DNA of 64,000 bases, from the NCBI GenBank assembly GCA_964487555.1, contig CAZART010000010.1, forward strand, positions 1 through 64,000, read 5' to 3'. Origin of the DNA: CAZART01 sp964487555 (GTDB lineage Bacteria; Bacteroidota; Rhodothermia; Rhodothermales; VXPQ01). Shown here piece after piece: positions 26,439 to 35,261 of the stretch; the first letter of the stretch is position 1; each line of letters starts with the position of its first letter. A program made the position numbers and the translations under genes. The notes below the pieces were generated by a model that searched no databases, was not told the DNA's origin, and was given only the letters and a program-made list of their open reading frames with translations.

Positions 26439-26784
26439 AGGAATGATCGGTGTTGGTGAGGGATGAAACGAGGAGCGCCGGTGACACCGGACATACTACG
26501 CAAATGTCGGATCCGAAGAAACGGCGCAGAACGGCTCATTCCAACACCTTGTTTTACCAAAAGATGCGGAGCGCATGAAACCCGCGACCGCTTTGCGGAT
26601 ACGAAAGCGCGGGCGGTGCTCGTAAGTGGTTTGCAACCTCGATTCTTCATAGATTAGGCGCGCAGTTTTCCGGGCTTTCGAGCAAGGTTCACACCCACCG
26701 TTACGGACTGGGATCGCAGCGTCGGACCGTCCGTTTTCCGATCTCCACCGGTTTCGTTCGGCACCTAATCCAGGCAGATAGTCC
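26439..26784. other. Intergenic region between helicase and parA
   Basis: This 346-bp divergent gap must hold the promoters of the helicase gene (minus) and parAB (plus). I see no repeat, RNA gene or clear TAnnTTTG element in it. The short open frames do not look coding. Confidence 0.5.
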
Positions 26785-27660
26785 ATGGGAAAAGTTATCT
26801 CGGTTGCCAACCAAAAGGGTGGCGTAGGAAAGACGACAACGTCGATCAATCTCGCTGCTTCGCTGGCTGCGACGGAGCATCCCACGCTTTTGATCGACGT
26901 TGATCCGCAAGCCAACTGCACGTCCGGCATTGGCATCGAGCATAGGTCGCCGCGGCACTCCACGTACGAGGTGCTCATCGGAGACATGCAGGTTGAGGAT
27001 GCGGTGCAGAAAACCGAGATGGACTTTCTCGACGTGGTGCCAAGCCACATCAATCTCGTCGGTGCCGAGATCGAGATGGTCGACGTGATGGAGAGAGAGC
27101 AGATCCTAAAGAATGCGCTCACGCGCATCCGCCGGAAGTACGATTTTGTCGTGGTCGACTGCCCACCCTCTCTGGGCCTGCTCACCGTGAATGCCCTTAC
27201 GGCATCCGATTCGGTTCTCATTCCGGTACAAGCCGAGTACTTCGCCCTCGAAGGCCTCGGCCAACTTCTCAACACCATCAAGATCGTCCGCCAGCACCTG
27301 AATCCCGAGCTCGAGATCGAAGGCGTCCTGCTGACGATGTTCGACACGCGGCTTCGCCTTTCCAACCAGGTTGCCGACGAGGTCAGACGATACTTCGGTG
27401 ACAAGGTCTTCAAGACCATCGTTCAGCGCAACGTCCGACTATCCGAGGCCCCGAGCTTCGGCAAGCCCGTGCTGCTGTATGACGCCACCTGTATCGGTGC
27501 GCGAAATTACATCGCCCTCGCCCGAGAGGTCATTCACAGTAGCCGCTCCTTTCTTGACGGCAGCCGCAGCGAGACCCACGAGCCGGTATCCGAGTCGGAC
27601 TTACACGGCGACGGAACGTACTCTCCTTCATCGACGGCGGCTAACGGCTACGCGAGATAA
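26785..27660 (+). CDS. parA: Chromosome-partitioning ATPase ParA (Soj type)
   Basis: The protein is 291 aa. MGKVISVANQ followed by KGGVGKTT at 11-18 is the deviant Walker A of ParA/MinD ATPases; LLIDVDPQANCTSGIG (A'), DFVVVDCPPSLGLLTVNAL (Walker B) and PVQAEYFALEGLGQLL follow. The lack of an N-terminal HTH makes it the chromosomal (Soj) type. The last 40 residues form a hydrophilic tail not seen in short Soj proteins. parB follows after 18 bp, as expected for a segrosome operon that segregates replication-origin regions. Confidence 0.95.
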   Translation: MGKVISVANQKGGVGKTTTSINLAASLAATEHPTLLIDVDPQANCTSGIGIEHRSPRHSTYEVLIGDMQVEDAVQKTEMDFLDVVPSHINLVGAEIEMVDVMEREQILKNALTRIRRKYDFVVVDCPPSLGLLTVNALTASDSVLIPVQAEYFALEGLGQLLNTIKIVRQHLNPELEIEGVLLTMFDTRLRLSNQVADEVRRYFGDKVFKTIVQRNVRLSEAPSFGKPVLLYDATCIGARNYIALAREVIHSSRSFLDGSRSETHEPVSESDLHGDGTYSPSSTAANGYAR

Positions 27661-27678
27661 CGTGCGAGGATCTGAATT

Positions 27679-28611
27679 ATGTCTACTAAGAAAGCAGCTC
27701 TCGGTCGCGGCTTGAGCGCAATCCTTCCTTCTCAGGAGGAAAGAGACCAGCAAGACAGCGAACGATCCCAACGCATCGACCGAATTCGCCTCGCCGGGCG
27801 TGTTGCCGACGTCGACGTGAACAACGTGCGTCCCAACCCCTATCAGCCGCGCAAGAACTTCGACGAGAAGTCTCTCGACGAACTCGCCGCATCCATTCTC
27901 CAACTTGGCGTCATCCAGCCGATCACCGTTCGGGCCACGGAAGAAGGATTCGAAATCATCTCTGGTGAACGGCGCCTTCGGGCGGCCCGCCGCGCGGGAT
28001 TGAAGCGCATACCGGCCTACGTGCGCGAGGCGGATAGTGAGGCTATGTTGGAGATGGCCATCGTCGAAAATATTCAGCGCGAAGAACTCAACCCCATCGA
28101 GGTCGCGCTCGGCTATCAGCGTCTGATTGATGAATGCGAGCTTACCCAGGAGCAGGTGGCTCAAAAAGTCGGCAAAAACCGGGCGACCGTCGCCAACTTC
28201 CTTCGGCTTCTAAAGCTGCCGCCTCGAATTCAGGCGAGTCTCCGCGACGGACGGGTATCGGTCGGGCACGCCCGCGCCCTTGTCAGCGTGGAAGACGCCG
28301 GTTTCCAGCTTGAGCTCATCACGGCGATCGAGAACGAAGATCTTTCCGTGCGGCAAGTCGAGGAGCGCGTGAGGTCGTGGAGGGAAGCGGACGAGGAAGT
28401 GGAAGGGTCGCGGGAATCGACGAAGATGTCGGAGCCGCCTGCGCCGGCGCCGGCGGACAGGGATTCCCTCCAGGTCCGGGAGTACACCTCGCAGCTGCGA
28501 TCCTTGCTGAGCACGCAGGTAAAAATTCGCCACTCGAGTGGAGGCGGGAAGATCGAAATCGAATATTATTCCGGCGACGATTTGGAACGGCTCATGGAGC
28601 TTCTCCTCTGA
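27679..28611 (+). CDS. parB: Chromosome-partitioning protein ParB
   Basis: The protein is 310 aa. The N-terminal ALGRGLSAILP box, the CTP-binding motif GERRLRA at about 96-102, the NIQREELNPIEVALGYQRLI segment and the HTH (TQEQVAQKVGKNRATVANFLRLL) are all in order; the C-terminal 40 residues form the dimerisation domain. It should clamp onto DNA at parS and spread. A full palindromic parS (TGTTTCACGTGAAACA) was not found by eye in this window. Confidence 0.95.
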   Translation: MSTKKAALGRGLSAILPSQEERDQQDSERSQRIDRIRLAGRVADVDVNNVRPNPYQPRKNFDEKSLDELAASILQLGVIQPITVRATEEGFEIISGERRLRAARRAGLKRIPAYVREADSEAMLEMAIVENIQREELNPIEVALGYQRLIDECELTQEQVAQKVGKNRATVANFLRLLKLPPRIQASLRDGRVSVGHARALVSVEDAGFQLELITAIENEDLSVRQVEERVRSWREADEEVEGSRESTKMSEPPAPAPADRDSLQVREYTSQLRSLLSTQVKIRHSSGGGKIEIEYYSGDDLERLMELLL

Positions 28612-28682
28612 CATTGCCGCAATTCTGCACGCTTCTCCGCGAATCTTCTCACACGTTCGGTGCGCCCCCCAATTCACCGACG

Positions 28683-29312
28683 ATGTCCATCGTTCATCCC
28701 CGCACAAAAATACGTTCGTGCGGCCTTGCCGGGCCCGTTGTCGCCGCCCTTCTCTGTCTTACCGCCATCGCGGCGGTGCCCGCTTCCGCACAAGACAACG
28801 GCGCAGCAGCCCCTTCAAATCTCCCCGAAGACCATTCACCTCACGGCGCTCTCTGGCGGGCGGCAGCCGTACCCGGTTGGGGCCAGTACTATAACCGTCA
28901 GTACTTCAAGATTCCTGTCGTATGGATTGGAATCGGCGGGCTCGCAGCGTCGGCAATCGCCGTCAATCAACATTATCTTTTGTATCGACACGCCTTTCAC
29001 TTTGTGACGCGTCGTGAGGACGGCATCCCGCTCTTCCCGGAGTATGAGCGTGATTTCGAAGAGGTCCTACGAATAAATAAAATTCCCCGTGAGGGCGCCG
29101 AACAATTCGCCGGGCACTTCCGCCAGAAACGTGACGATCTCAGACGCAACCGTGACCTTTTGTACATTGGCGTCGGCTTATTCCATGGGCTAGCCATTCT
29201 TGATGCGTATGTGAATGCGCATCTGCTGGAATTCGACGTCGGCGAAGACCTCACGTTGTCTGTTTATCCGATTCCGGCCGGTTTTTCGGCCTCGCTTCGG
29301 CTGGGCCGATGA
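28683..29312 (+). CDS. DUF5683 domain protein
   Basis: The protein is predicted at 209 aa with a signal peptide ending in AAVPASAQ. The hallmark PHGALWRAAAVPGWGQYYNRQYFKIP, followed by a hydrophobic segment, defines DUF5683, a Bacteroidota family of unknown function that is often encoded directly behind parAB, as here (71-bp gap). The C-terminus reads LTLSVYPIPAGFSASLRL, which looks like a beta-strand tail. ATG 28683 is used because the open frame upstream overlaps parB and is Arg-rich. Confidence 0.85.
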   Translation: MSIVHPRTKIRSCGLAGPVVAALLCLTAIAAVPASAQDNGAAAPSNLPEDHSPHGALWRAAAVPGWGQYYNRQYFKIPVVWIGIGGLAASAIAVNQHYLLYRHAFHFVTRREDGIPLFPEYERDFEEVLRINKIPREGAEQFAGHFRQKRDDLRRNRDLLYIGVGLFHGLAILDAYVNAHLLEFDVGEDLTLSVYPIPAGFSASLRLGR

Positions 29313-29388
29313 CGACCGGCGCAGCGCCGCCGCCCGAGTATTGCCACCCGAATCTTTGGCGACGACGGGTCGTAGGAGGGGGTCGTTT

Positions 29389-29423
29389 GGCGGAACAGCC
29401 TGGGCAGGCCTTCCGCCTTCTTT
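29389..29423 (+). terminator. Rho-independent terminator after the parAB-DUF5683 operon
   Basis: GGCGGAA / TTCCGCC (29389-29395 / 29411-29417) encloses a second stem GCCT-GGGC-AGGC and is followed by TTCTTT. It lies 77 bp beyond the DUF5683 stop. Confidence 0.75.
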
Positions 29424-29507
29424 GTGGATGTTGAATTGCAGCGATTTTCGTATCCATCCTCCGCGGCTTGCCAACCGTCTACGGTCGATCAATGCAATCG
29501 AGACGAC

Positions 29508-30650
29508 ATGGCTAAAATTGTATACGCACTTAGTGGGCAGGGCCGCGGACATACATCCCGAGCCATGGCCGTTTCGGACGAGCTCCGAGCGCAGGGGCAC
29601 GAGATTGTCTACTGCTGCGGCGGGACCGCCCGCGACATTCTCGATGCTGCGGGCGAGCCGGTTGTAGCCGTGCCTCCGCTACGACAGGTGCTCGAGGGCA
29701 ACCAGGTCCGGTTCGTCGACACGATTCGCAGCAACTGGAATTCGATTACGCGCCTCAACGAGATCGTTGACGACCTCGCCGATGCGTTCGCGGATTTTCG
29801 CCCCGATCTCGTGATCACCGATTTTGAGGCGTTTTCGCACCGTGCGGCGGATCGACTCAACGTCCCCGTCCTCTCGTTCAATCATCAACAGATTATCACC
29901 GAGACCCGCTACGATCTACCGATCAAGTACCGCATCGACGCGGCAATCTCGTCCGTCGTCGTCCGTCTGATCGCGCCGTCGCATCCGCGGCACCTTCTCA
30001 TCACTTCATTTTTCTTTCCACCGCTGAAGGACCCTCTGCGAACGACCCTCATCGCACCGATCATCCGACCCGGTATAGAATCCATTGCGCCGCAGTCGGG
30101 CGACCACGTTCTCGTCTATTATAACAGCACGGACGGCGCCGAGCACGTGCTTCAGACGCTTGGCGACGTCGAGGCATCCTTCATCGTATACAATTTTACC
30201 AAGCCTGCAAATGCAGAGCGTTATCACAACGTGCAGTTCAAGGAGCCGTGCATCGACGAATTCCTCAAGGACCTTGCGTCGAGCCGTTCGGTGATATCAA
30301 CCGCCGGTTTCACCTTGATCAGCGAGGCCCTCTACCTGGGCAAGCCCCTCCTCGTCGTGCCCAACAGAGGCATTTTCGAGCAGACCTTGAATGCCTTATT
30401 TCTTCAGAGAAACGGTCTGGGTGCGGCGGTATTCGATCAGCCGCTCACCCCCGACGACGTTATCACCTTTCTGAGCCACCATAAATCCTATGAAGCCAGA
30501 CTGTTAGACCGCGCTACGAGCGGGAACAAAGACGCGATCGCCTGTATCGAAAGCGTGCTCTCTTCGATTACGCCTCACCCCCACCCGAGGCCCACACTTT
30601 CGTACGAAGCCGTCGCAGGTTCTCCCATCGGACGCTCCCTCAGAAGCTAG
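29508..30650 (+). CDS. Glycosyltransferase, MJ1255/UDP-glycosyltransferase-like (GT-B)
   Basis: The protein is predicted at 380 aa. The N-terminus MAKIVYALSGQGRGHTSRAMAV has the glycine-rich loop and GHxxR motif of GT-B enzymes related to MurG/UDP-glucuronosyltransferases. The middle, FRPDLVITDFEAFSHRAADRL, and the C-terminal STAGFTLISEALYLGKPLLVVP with GIFEQTLNALFL match the nucleotide-sugar half. ATG 29508 is chosen because of this loop; the frame upstream is not protein-like. It is 125 bp upstream of the serine palmitoyltransferase gene on the same strand, so the acceptor could be a sphingolipid, which is inference. Confidence 0.8.
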   Translation: MAKIVYALSGQGRGHTSRAMAVSDELRAQGHEIVYCCGGTARDILDAAGEPVVAVPPLRQVLEGNQVRFVDTIRSNWNSITRLNEIVDDLADAFADFRPDLVITDFEAFSHRAADRLNVPVLSFNHQQIITETRYDLPIKYRIDAAISSVVVRLIAPSHPRHLLITSFFFPPLKDPLRTTLIAPIIRPGIESIAPQSGDHVLVYYNSTDGAEHVLQTLGDVEASFIVYNFTKPANAERYHNVQFKEPCIDEFLKDLASSRSVISTAGFTLISEALYLGKPLLVVPNRGIFEQTLNALFLQRNGLGAAVFDQPLTPDDVITFLSHHKSYEARLLDRATSGNKDAIACIESVLSSITPHPHPRPTLSYEAVAGSPIGRSLRS

Positions 30651-30775
30651 AGCGACTGTGTGTGTGGGAATTGTGTATTTTGGCCGCTAAGTTGATGCAA
30701 CGAAGGAACGTAGCGGTACACCAGCGTATCAGCGACTTTCCTCATGTGCTTCCTCCAGTTTTTCATGAATCGAAC

Positions 30776-32071
30776 ATGACCTTGCCTGACTTTCATCGGA
30801 AGAACGACAGCACTCATCCGGCACAGGAGGCACAGACCGTTCGAGAGGAGCCGTCGCTCTTCGAAAAGTGTCATCGCTTCTTTGATCAAACGGGCGACTA
30901 TGCGCTGGTGAAGGCCGCGGATCTCTATCCGTACTTCCGGCCCATCGAGCGCAACGAAGGCTCACGCGCTATCATGAACGGCCGTGAGATCATCATGGCG
31001 GGGTCGAACAACTATCTAGGTCTCACCTCCGATCCGCGCGTTCAGGAGGCCGCCGCCCGCGCCATCAAGCAGTATGGTACGGGCTGCACAGGCAGCCGAT
31101 TTTTGAACGGAACCCTCGATCTTCACATCGAGCTGGAGGAGCGCCTTGCGCGGTTCATGGGCCGCGAGGCCACTGTACTCTTCTCGACGGGCTACATGAC
31201 CAACGAAGGCGTGATTCAGGCCGTCGCCTCCAAGAACGACTATATCTTCTCCGATAAGGACAATCACGCTTGCATTGTTGCCGGCACGCAGGTGAGCCTC
31301 GCCGAAACGCTTCGTTATCGGCACAATGATCTCGATCATCTGCGGCGGCTGCTCGAGAAGGTGCAAACCGAAGATCCCGAAGCTGGCAAGCTAATCGTTA
31401 CCGACGGCGTCTTCTCGATGAGCGGCGTCATTGCCAAGGTGCCCGAACTGGCGGCGCTCGCCGATGAATTCGGGGCCGCACTGATGCTCGACGACGCGCA
31501 CGCGTGCGGCGTGATCGGCCCCGGAGGGCGAGGTTCTGCCGCTTTCTTCGGTCTCCAGGATTCCGTCCATCTCACCACAGGGACGTTCTCGAAGAGCTTT
31601 GCCTCCCTCGGAGGCTTCTGCGTCGGCAGCGAAGACGTCATCGAGTTCATTCGCCACCGCAGCTCCACGCACGTCTTCAGTGCCTCCATGCCGCCCGCGA
31701 ACGTGGCAACGGTCCTCAAATGCCTCGATATCCTGGAAACCGAACCTGAACGGCTCGATCGCCTCTGGGAAATTTCGGATTACATGCGAGCCGGCTTCCG
31801 CGATGCCGGATTCAACGTATGGTCGAGCCAGTCGCCCATTATTCCGGTAGTGATCGGCGACATGATGACCTGCTTTGAGTTCTGGCGCGACCTCCTCGAT
31901 GAAGGCGTCTTCGTCAACGCCGTCGTTCCGCCTGCCGTGCCGCAGGGCCAATCGCTGATGCGAACGTCGTATATGGCCACGCATACCGACGAGGAACTCG
32001 ACTTTATCCTCGAGGCATTCCGGCGCGTCGGCAGAAAGCATGGCGTCGTCACCAGTAATGGCGCCGCATAG
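30776..32071 (+). CDS. spt: Serine palmitoyltransferase (alpha-oxoamine synthase family)
   Basis: The protein is predicted at 431 aa. It condenses L-serine with a fatty acyl-CoA to 3-ketosphinganine, the first step of sphingolipid synthesis. Features: LYPYFRPIE and GREIIMAGSNNYLGLTSDPR at the N-terminus, GCTGSRFLNGTLDLHIELE, LDDAHACGV (PLP-stacking Asp/His at about 239-242) and TGTFSKSFASLGGF with the Schiff-base Lys at about 273. The end (PPAVPQGQSLMRTSYMATHT) is typical of bacterial SPTs and differs from BioF and Kbl. ATG 30776 starts MTLPDFHRK. The following gene is a GNAT-fold protein often found with bacterial spt. Confidence 0.87.
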   Translation: MTLPDFHRKNDSTHPAQEAQTVREEPSLFEKCHRFFDQTGDYALVKAADLYPYFRPIERNEGSRAIMNGREIIMAGSNNYLGLTSDPRVQEAAARAIKQYGTGCTGSRFLNGTLDLHIELEERLARFMGREATVLFSTGYMTNEGVIQAVASKNDYIFSDKDNHACIVAGTQVSLAETLRYRHNDLDHLRRLLEKVQTEDPEAGKLIVTDGVFSMSGVIAKVPELAALADEFGAALMLDDAHACGVIGPGGRGSAAFFGLQDSVHLTTGTFSKSFASLGGFCVGSEDVIEFIRHRSSTHVFSASMPPANVATVLKCLDILETEPERLDRLWEISDYMRAGFRDAGFNVWSSQSPIIPVVIGDMMTCFEFWRDLLDEGVFVNAVVPPAVPQGQSLMRTSYMATHTDEELDFILEAFRRVGRKHGVVTSNGAA

Positions 32072-32193
32072 GCTGAAACAGTACGTCGCCATGCTGGGCC
32101 CGTCCACGCCTCCGAAACGTTGTGTGCGCGGCGCGGTGTGAACCGGTGCATGCTTATCTTGGCACCTGATTCTGCCGTTCATCCTCCGTCCCC

Positions 32194-33333
32194 ATGCCCG
32201 CATCCGTCGCCGTCCGACCTGTCTACTCACTTCGCGAGCGAAAGCGTTTCGTAGACTTCCAGTACGAGCTCTATCAAACGAATCCCCATTGGATTCCTCC
32301 GCTCCGCCGGGACGTTCACAAGTCGCTGAATCCTCGCAAGAACGCCTTCTTCGATCATGGAAAAATGCAGCTATTCCTGGCGGAAGACGAATCCGGACGG
32401 GTACTCGGCCGCATCGCAGCCATCACGAACGGCATGCACCTGCGGAAATACGATGACGCCAACGGGTTCTTCGGTTTTTTCGAGACGATCGACGACTTTG
32501 GCGTAGCGTCATCCCTTCTCGACGCTGCGCGGGCATGGCTGCAGTCGGCCGGAATGAAGGGGGTTCGCGGACCAGCCAATCCGACCTTGAACGACACGTC
32601 CGGACTGCTCGTCGGCGGATTCGATCGAGAGCCATCGGTGCTCATGCCGTACAATCCCGCGTATTACGAGCAACTCCTTATTCGCTACGGCTTCAAACGG
32701 GCCATGACCATGTGGGCGTACTATATCCACAAGAAATACGTTAAGCTCGACAAGCTGCGCAGAGGCGCAGAAATCGTTCGCCGGAGGAATCCGGGCCTTG
32801 CGCTCCGAAACATCGACATGAGCCGGTTCGACAAGGAAGCCGAAACGATCCTTCGTATTTACAATGACGCGTGGTCGCGTAACTGGGGGCATGTCCCCAT
32901 GACGGAGGCTGAATTCAGCCAGCTCGCCGGCGAGATGAAGCAAATCATCGATCCGAAGATCGTGTATGTTCTCGAAGATGACGGCCGCCCGGTTGCCTTC
33001 TCTATCTCGATTCCGAATATCAACCAGCTCTTGAAACACATTTCGAACGGACGACTGTTGCCGCTCGGTCTGCCGAAAATGCTGGCGTACGCGAAATTCG
33101 GCGGCCTGTACGAATGTCGAACACCGCTGATGGGCGTGCTCCGCGAATACCAGGGGCGTGGACTGGACGCCATTCTAAATCTCGCGATCATCGACGAAGG
33201 CCCGAAGAACGGCTACGATGCGAGTGAGATGAGCTGGGTGCTTGACTCGAACAAGGTGCTCCGCAACGCCCTCGAATCCTTCGGCGCCGTGATCGACAAG
33301 GAGTACGCCATGCTAGAGATGCGCTTCACGTAA
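32194..33333 (+). CDS. GNAT-fold acyltransferase, candidate bacterial ceramide synthase
   Basis: The protein is 379 aa. It starts with YSLRERKRFVDFQYELYQTNPHWIPPLRRD and continues with an acyl-CoA N-acyltransferase fold: VLGRIAAITN, GFFGFFETIDDFGVASSLLD, GVRGPANPTLNDTSGLLVGG and MPYNPAYYEQLLIRYGFK. This ~380-residue GNAT group is found next to spt in sphingolipid-producing bacteria, and in Caulobacter a GNAT-superfamily member was shown to act as the bacterial ceramide synthase (N-acylation of the long-chain base). The position 122 bp after spt supports that role here. Substrate and activity are inference. Confidence 0.75.
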   Translation: MPASVAVRPVYSLRERKRFVDFQYELYQTNPHWIPPLRRDVHKSLNPRKNAFFDHGKMQLFLAEDESGRVLGRIAAITNGMHLRKYDDANGFFGFFETIDDFGVASSLLDAARAWLQSAGMKGVRGPANPTLNDTSGLLVGGFDREPSVLMPYNPAYYEQLLIRYGFKRAMTMWAYYIHKKYVKLDKLRRGAEIVRRRNPGLALRNIDMSRFDKEAETILRIYNDAWSRNWGHVPMTEAEFSQLAGEMKQIIDPKIVYVLEDDGRPVAFSISIPNINQLLKHISNGRLLPLGLPKMLAYAKFGGLYECRTPLMGVLREYQGRGLDAILNLAIIDEGPKNGYDASEMSWVLDSNKVLRNALESFGAVIDKEYAMLEMRFT

Positions 33334-33339
33334 TTTGCC

Positions 33340-34203
33340 GTGTCTTTCTCTTCCTCCTCGAAGTCTCGCATCGGACGTGTTGCCGAATTTCCGGTCCATG
33401 GATGGGCCGGAATCGTCCTCGCGATCATCTCATGGATTCTGAATTGGACGCTTGACGGCCCGCGGACACACGTATTTTTCTTTCCCCTCTGGTTCGGTTA
33501 CACCCTTGCCGTCGACAGCCTCGTCTACGTGCGACGAGGATCCTCCATCCTCACCCGCTCCCGGGGTCGTTTCGCCCTCCTGTTCGTCATCTCCGCGCCT
33601 GCCTGGTGGTTGTTCGAGCTGTTTAATCGGCATACGCAAAACTGGCATTACCACGGCGCCGAACTTTTTACCTACCTCGAGTACGCCGCCCTGGCTTCCA
33701 TCGCCTTTTCGACCGTGATGCCGGCCGTGTTCGAGACGGCCGAGCTCGTCCGCTCGCATTCTCGCATCGACCGCTTGAGCCGGGGTCCGCGCATCATCGG
33801 CTCGCGTCGTGTCACGTGGGCCATCTTCATCACCGGGTGGCTGCTTCTAATCGGCATCGTGCTTCTCCCGCACGCACTGTATCCCTTCATTTGGGCCACC
33901 GTTTTTTGCCTCGTCGAGCCGACGAATGTCTGGCTGGGCCGTCCTTCCCTGTTCGACGGGCTTGGTCAAGGAGACTGGCGACCTACCGCGTCTCTGGCAA
34001 TCGGCGCTCTCATCTGCGGGTTTTTCTGGGAGCTCTGGAATGTCTGGTCGTTCCCTAAGTGGACCTACCATACACCGGGCGTTGACTTCTGGTATATCTT
34101 CGAGATGCCTCTACTCGGATACATAGGCTATCTGCCTTTCGGACTGGAACTTTTTGCACTGGGCCATCTCGCCCGAGGCCGCAAGCTCGGCGTGAATCTT
34201 TGA
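33340..34203 (+). CDS. Polytopic membrane protein with internal duplication, unknown function
   Basis: The protein is 287 aa with about seven to eight hydrophobic segments and no recognised family. The two halves resemble each other: WWLFELFN (89-96) then NWHYH (101-105) in the first, FWELWN (229-234) then KWTYH (240-244) in the second, each followed by a Glu in a membrane segment (E114, E255). Charged and polar residues repeated at matching positions inside membrane segments suggest a pseudo-twofold enzyme or carrier, with the general look of small membrane cyclases or desaturase-like proteins, but I cannot name it. The start is GTG at 33340, six bp after the ceramide-synthase candidate, so the two are very probably co-translated. 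Confidence 0.75.
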   Translation: MSFSSSSKSRIGRVAEFPVHGWAGIVLAIISWILNWTLDGPRTHVFFFPLWFGYTLAVDSLVYVRRGSSILTRSRGRFALLFVISAPAWWLFELFNRHTQNWHYHGAELFTYLEYAALASIAFSTVMPAVFETAELVRSHSRIDRLSRGPRIIGSRRVTWAIFITGWLLLIGIVLLPHALYPFIWATVFCLVEPTNVWLGRPSLFDGLGQGDWRPTASLAIGALICGFFWELWNVWSFPKWTYHTPGVDFWYIFEMPLLGYIGYLPFGLELFALGHLARGRKLGVNL

Positions 34204-34356
34204 CGACCGGACGGTCGTCACGAGCGGCTGATCACTCGTCCGCGAAGCAGATCAGGTGCATTCCTACGCTGTGCGCTCCAGCCTCGCGGTGATAATCGCC
34301 GGCCGCTTGTTACGATCTTCTGCACGTTCGCACAAGCCTGCATAGCAGCGCGTTGT

Positions 34357-35253
34357 ATGAGCATGATGAAGACGATCGAGCTTGGCAACACCGGAATCCG
34401 ACTGAGTGCTATCGGGCTGGGTGCGATGCACCTTTCATTAGAGGGACGTCCCGCGAGACCGGAAGCACTGGCCGTAATTCACCGCGCGCTCGACGTCGGC
34501 ATCACGTTCATCGACACAGCCGACGCCTACTGCCGCGACGAGGCCGATAAACATCACAACGAATGTCTTGTTCGGGATGCTCTGGCCACCTACGAAGGCG
34601 ATGCGGCCGGTATTTATGTGGCAACGAAGGGCGGGCTCATGCGATACGGGGGCGAATGGCCACGAAACGGAAGTCCCGACCACCTTCGCGCCACCATTCG
34701 GGAGAGTGTCGACGCGCTCGGCGGTGCGCCGATCTTTCTGTGGCAGCATCATGCACCCGATCCCGACGTGCCTGTCGACGAGTCGCTTCAGCCGGTCCGC
34801 GAGGCCGTCGACGAGGGGCTGATCCAGTACGTCGGCGTGTCTAATTACTCCGTCGGTCACCTAGACAAAGCGCGAGAGATCGTTGAGATTACATCGGTGC
34901 AGAATCAGTACAGCCTCTGGCATCGGAGCCCGGAACGCGACGGAACCCTCCAGTACTGCGAGCAGCACGGTCTTACATTTCTCCCATGGAGACCGCTGGG
35001 CGGAAAAGATCGGGCGAAGCGAATGGCGAGCTATGCGGCGCTGAATGCCGTGGCAGGGGCGCACCACCTTTCGCCGCAGTGTATCGCGCTGGCGTGGTTG
35101 CGGCACAAGTCCCCCACCATACTGCCTATTCCCGGCGCCAGCCGCTCCGAAACGATTGAGGATTCCGTGCGTGCCGCCGGCGTCGATTTGACCGACGACG
35201 AAGCCGACCGCATCGAAAAGGAGGCCGAGGGCGTACGATCCGGCGCCCGCTGA
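34357..35253 (+). CDS. Aldo/keto reductase
   Basis: The protein is 298 aa. The AKR barrel signatures are present: LGNTGIRLSAIGLGAMHLS, GITFIDTADAYCRDEADKHHN (catalytic Asp/Tyr), IYVATKGGLMRYGG (Lys), IFLWQHHAPDPDVPVDES (His) and GVSNYSVGHLDKA. The end LPIPGASRSETIEDSVRAAG is the NADPH-binding region. The substrate is unknown. The next gene follows after eight bp and is probably co-transcribed. Confidence 0.88.
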   Translation: MSMMKTIELGNTGIRLSAIGLGAMHLSLEGRPARPEALAVIHRALDVGITFIDTADAYCRDEADKHHNECLVRDALATYEGDAAGIYVATKGGLMRYGGEWPRNGSPDHLRATIRESVDALGGAPIFLWQHHAPDPDVPVDESLQPVREAVDEGLIQYVGVSNYSVGHLDKAREIVEITSVQNQYSLWHRSPERDGTLQYCEQHGLTFLPWRPLGGKDRAKRMASYAALNAVAGAHHLSPQCIALAWLRHKSPTILPIPGASRSETIEDSVRAAGVDLTDDEADRIEKEAEGVRSGAR

Positions 35254-35261
35254 GACGTTCC

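Noticed and set aside
26496..27419. Minus-strand open frame of 307 codons opposite parA
   Set aside because: It is antisense to the clearly identified parA gene and its product has Ser/Arg-rich, non-protein-like text.
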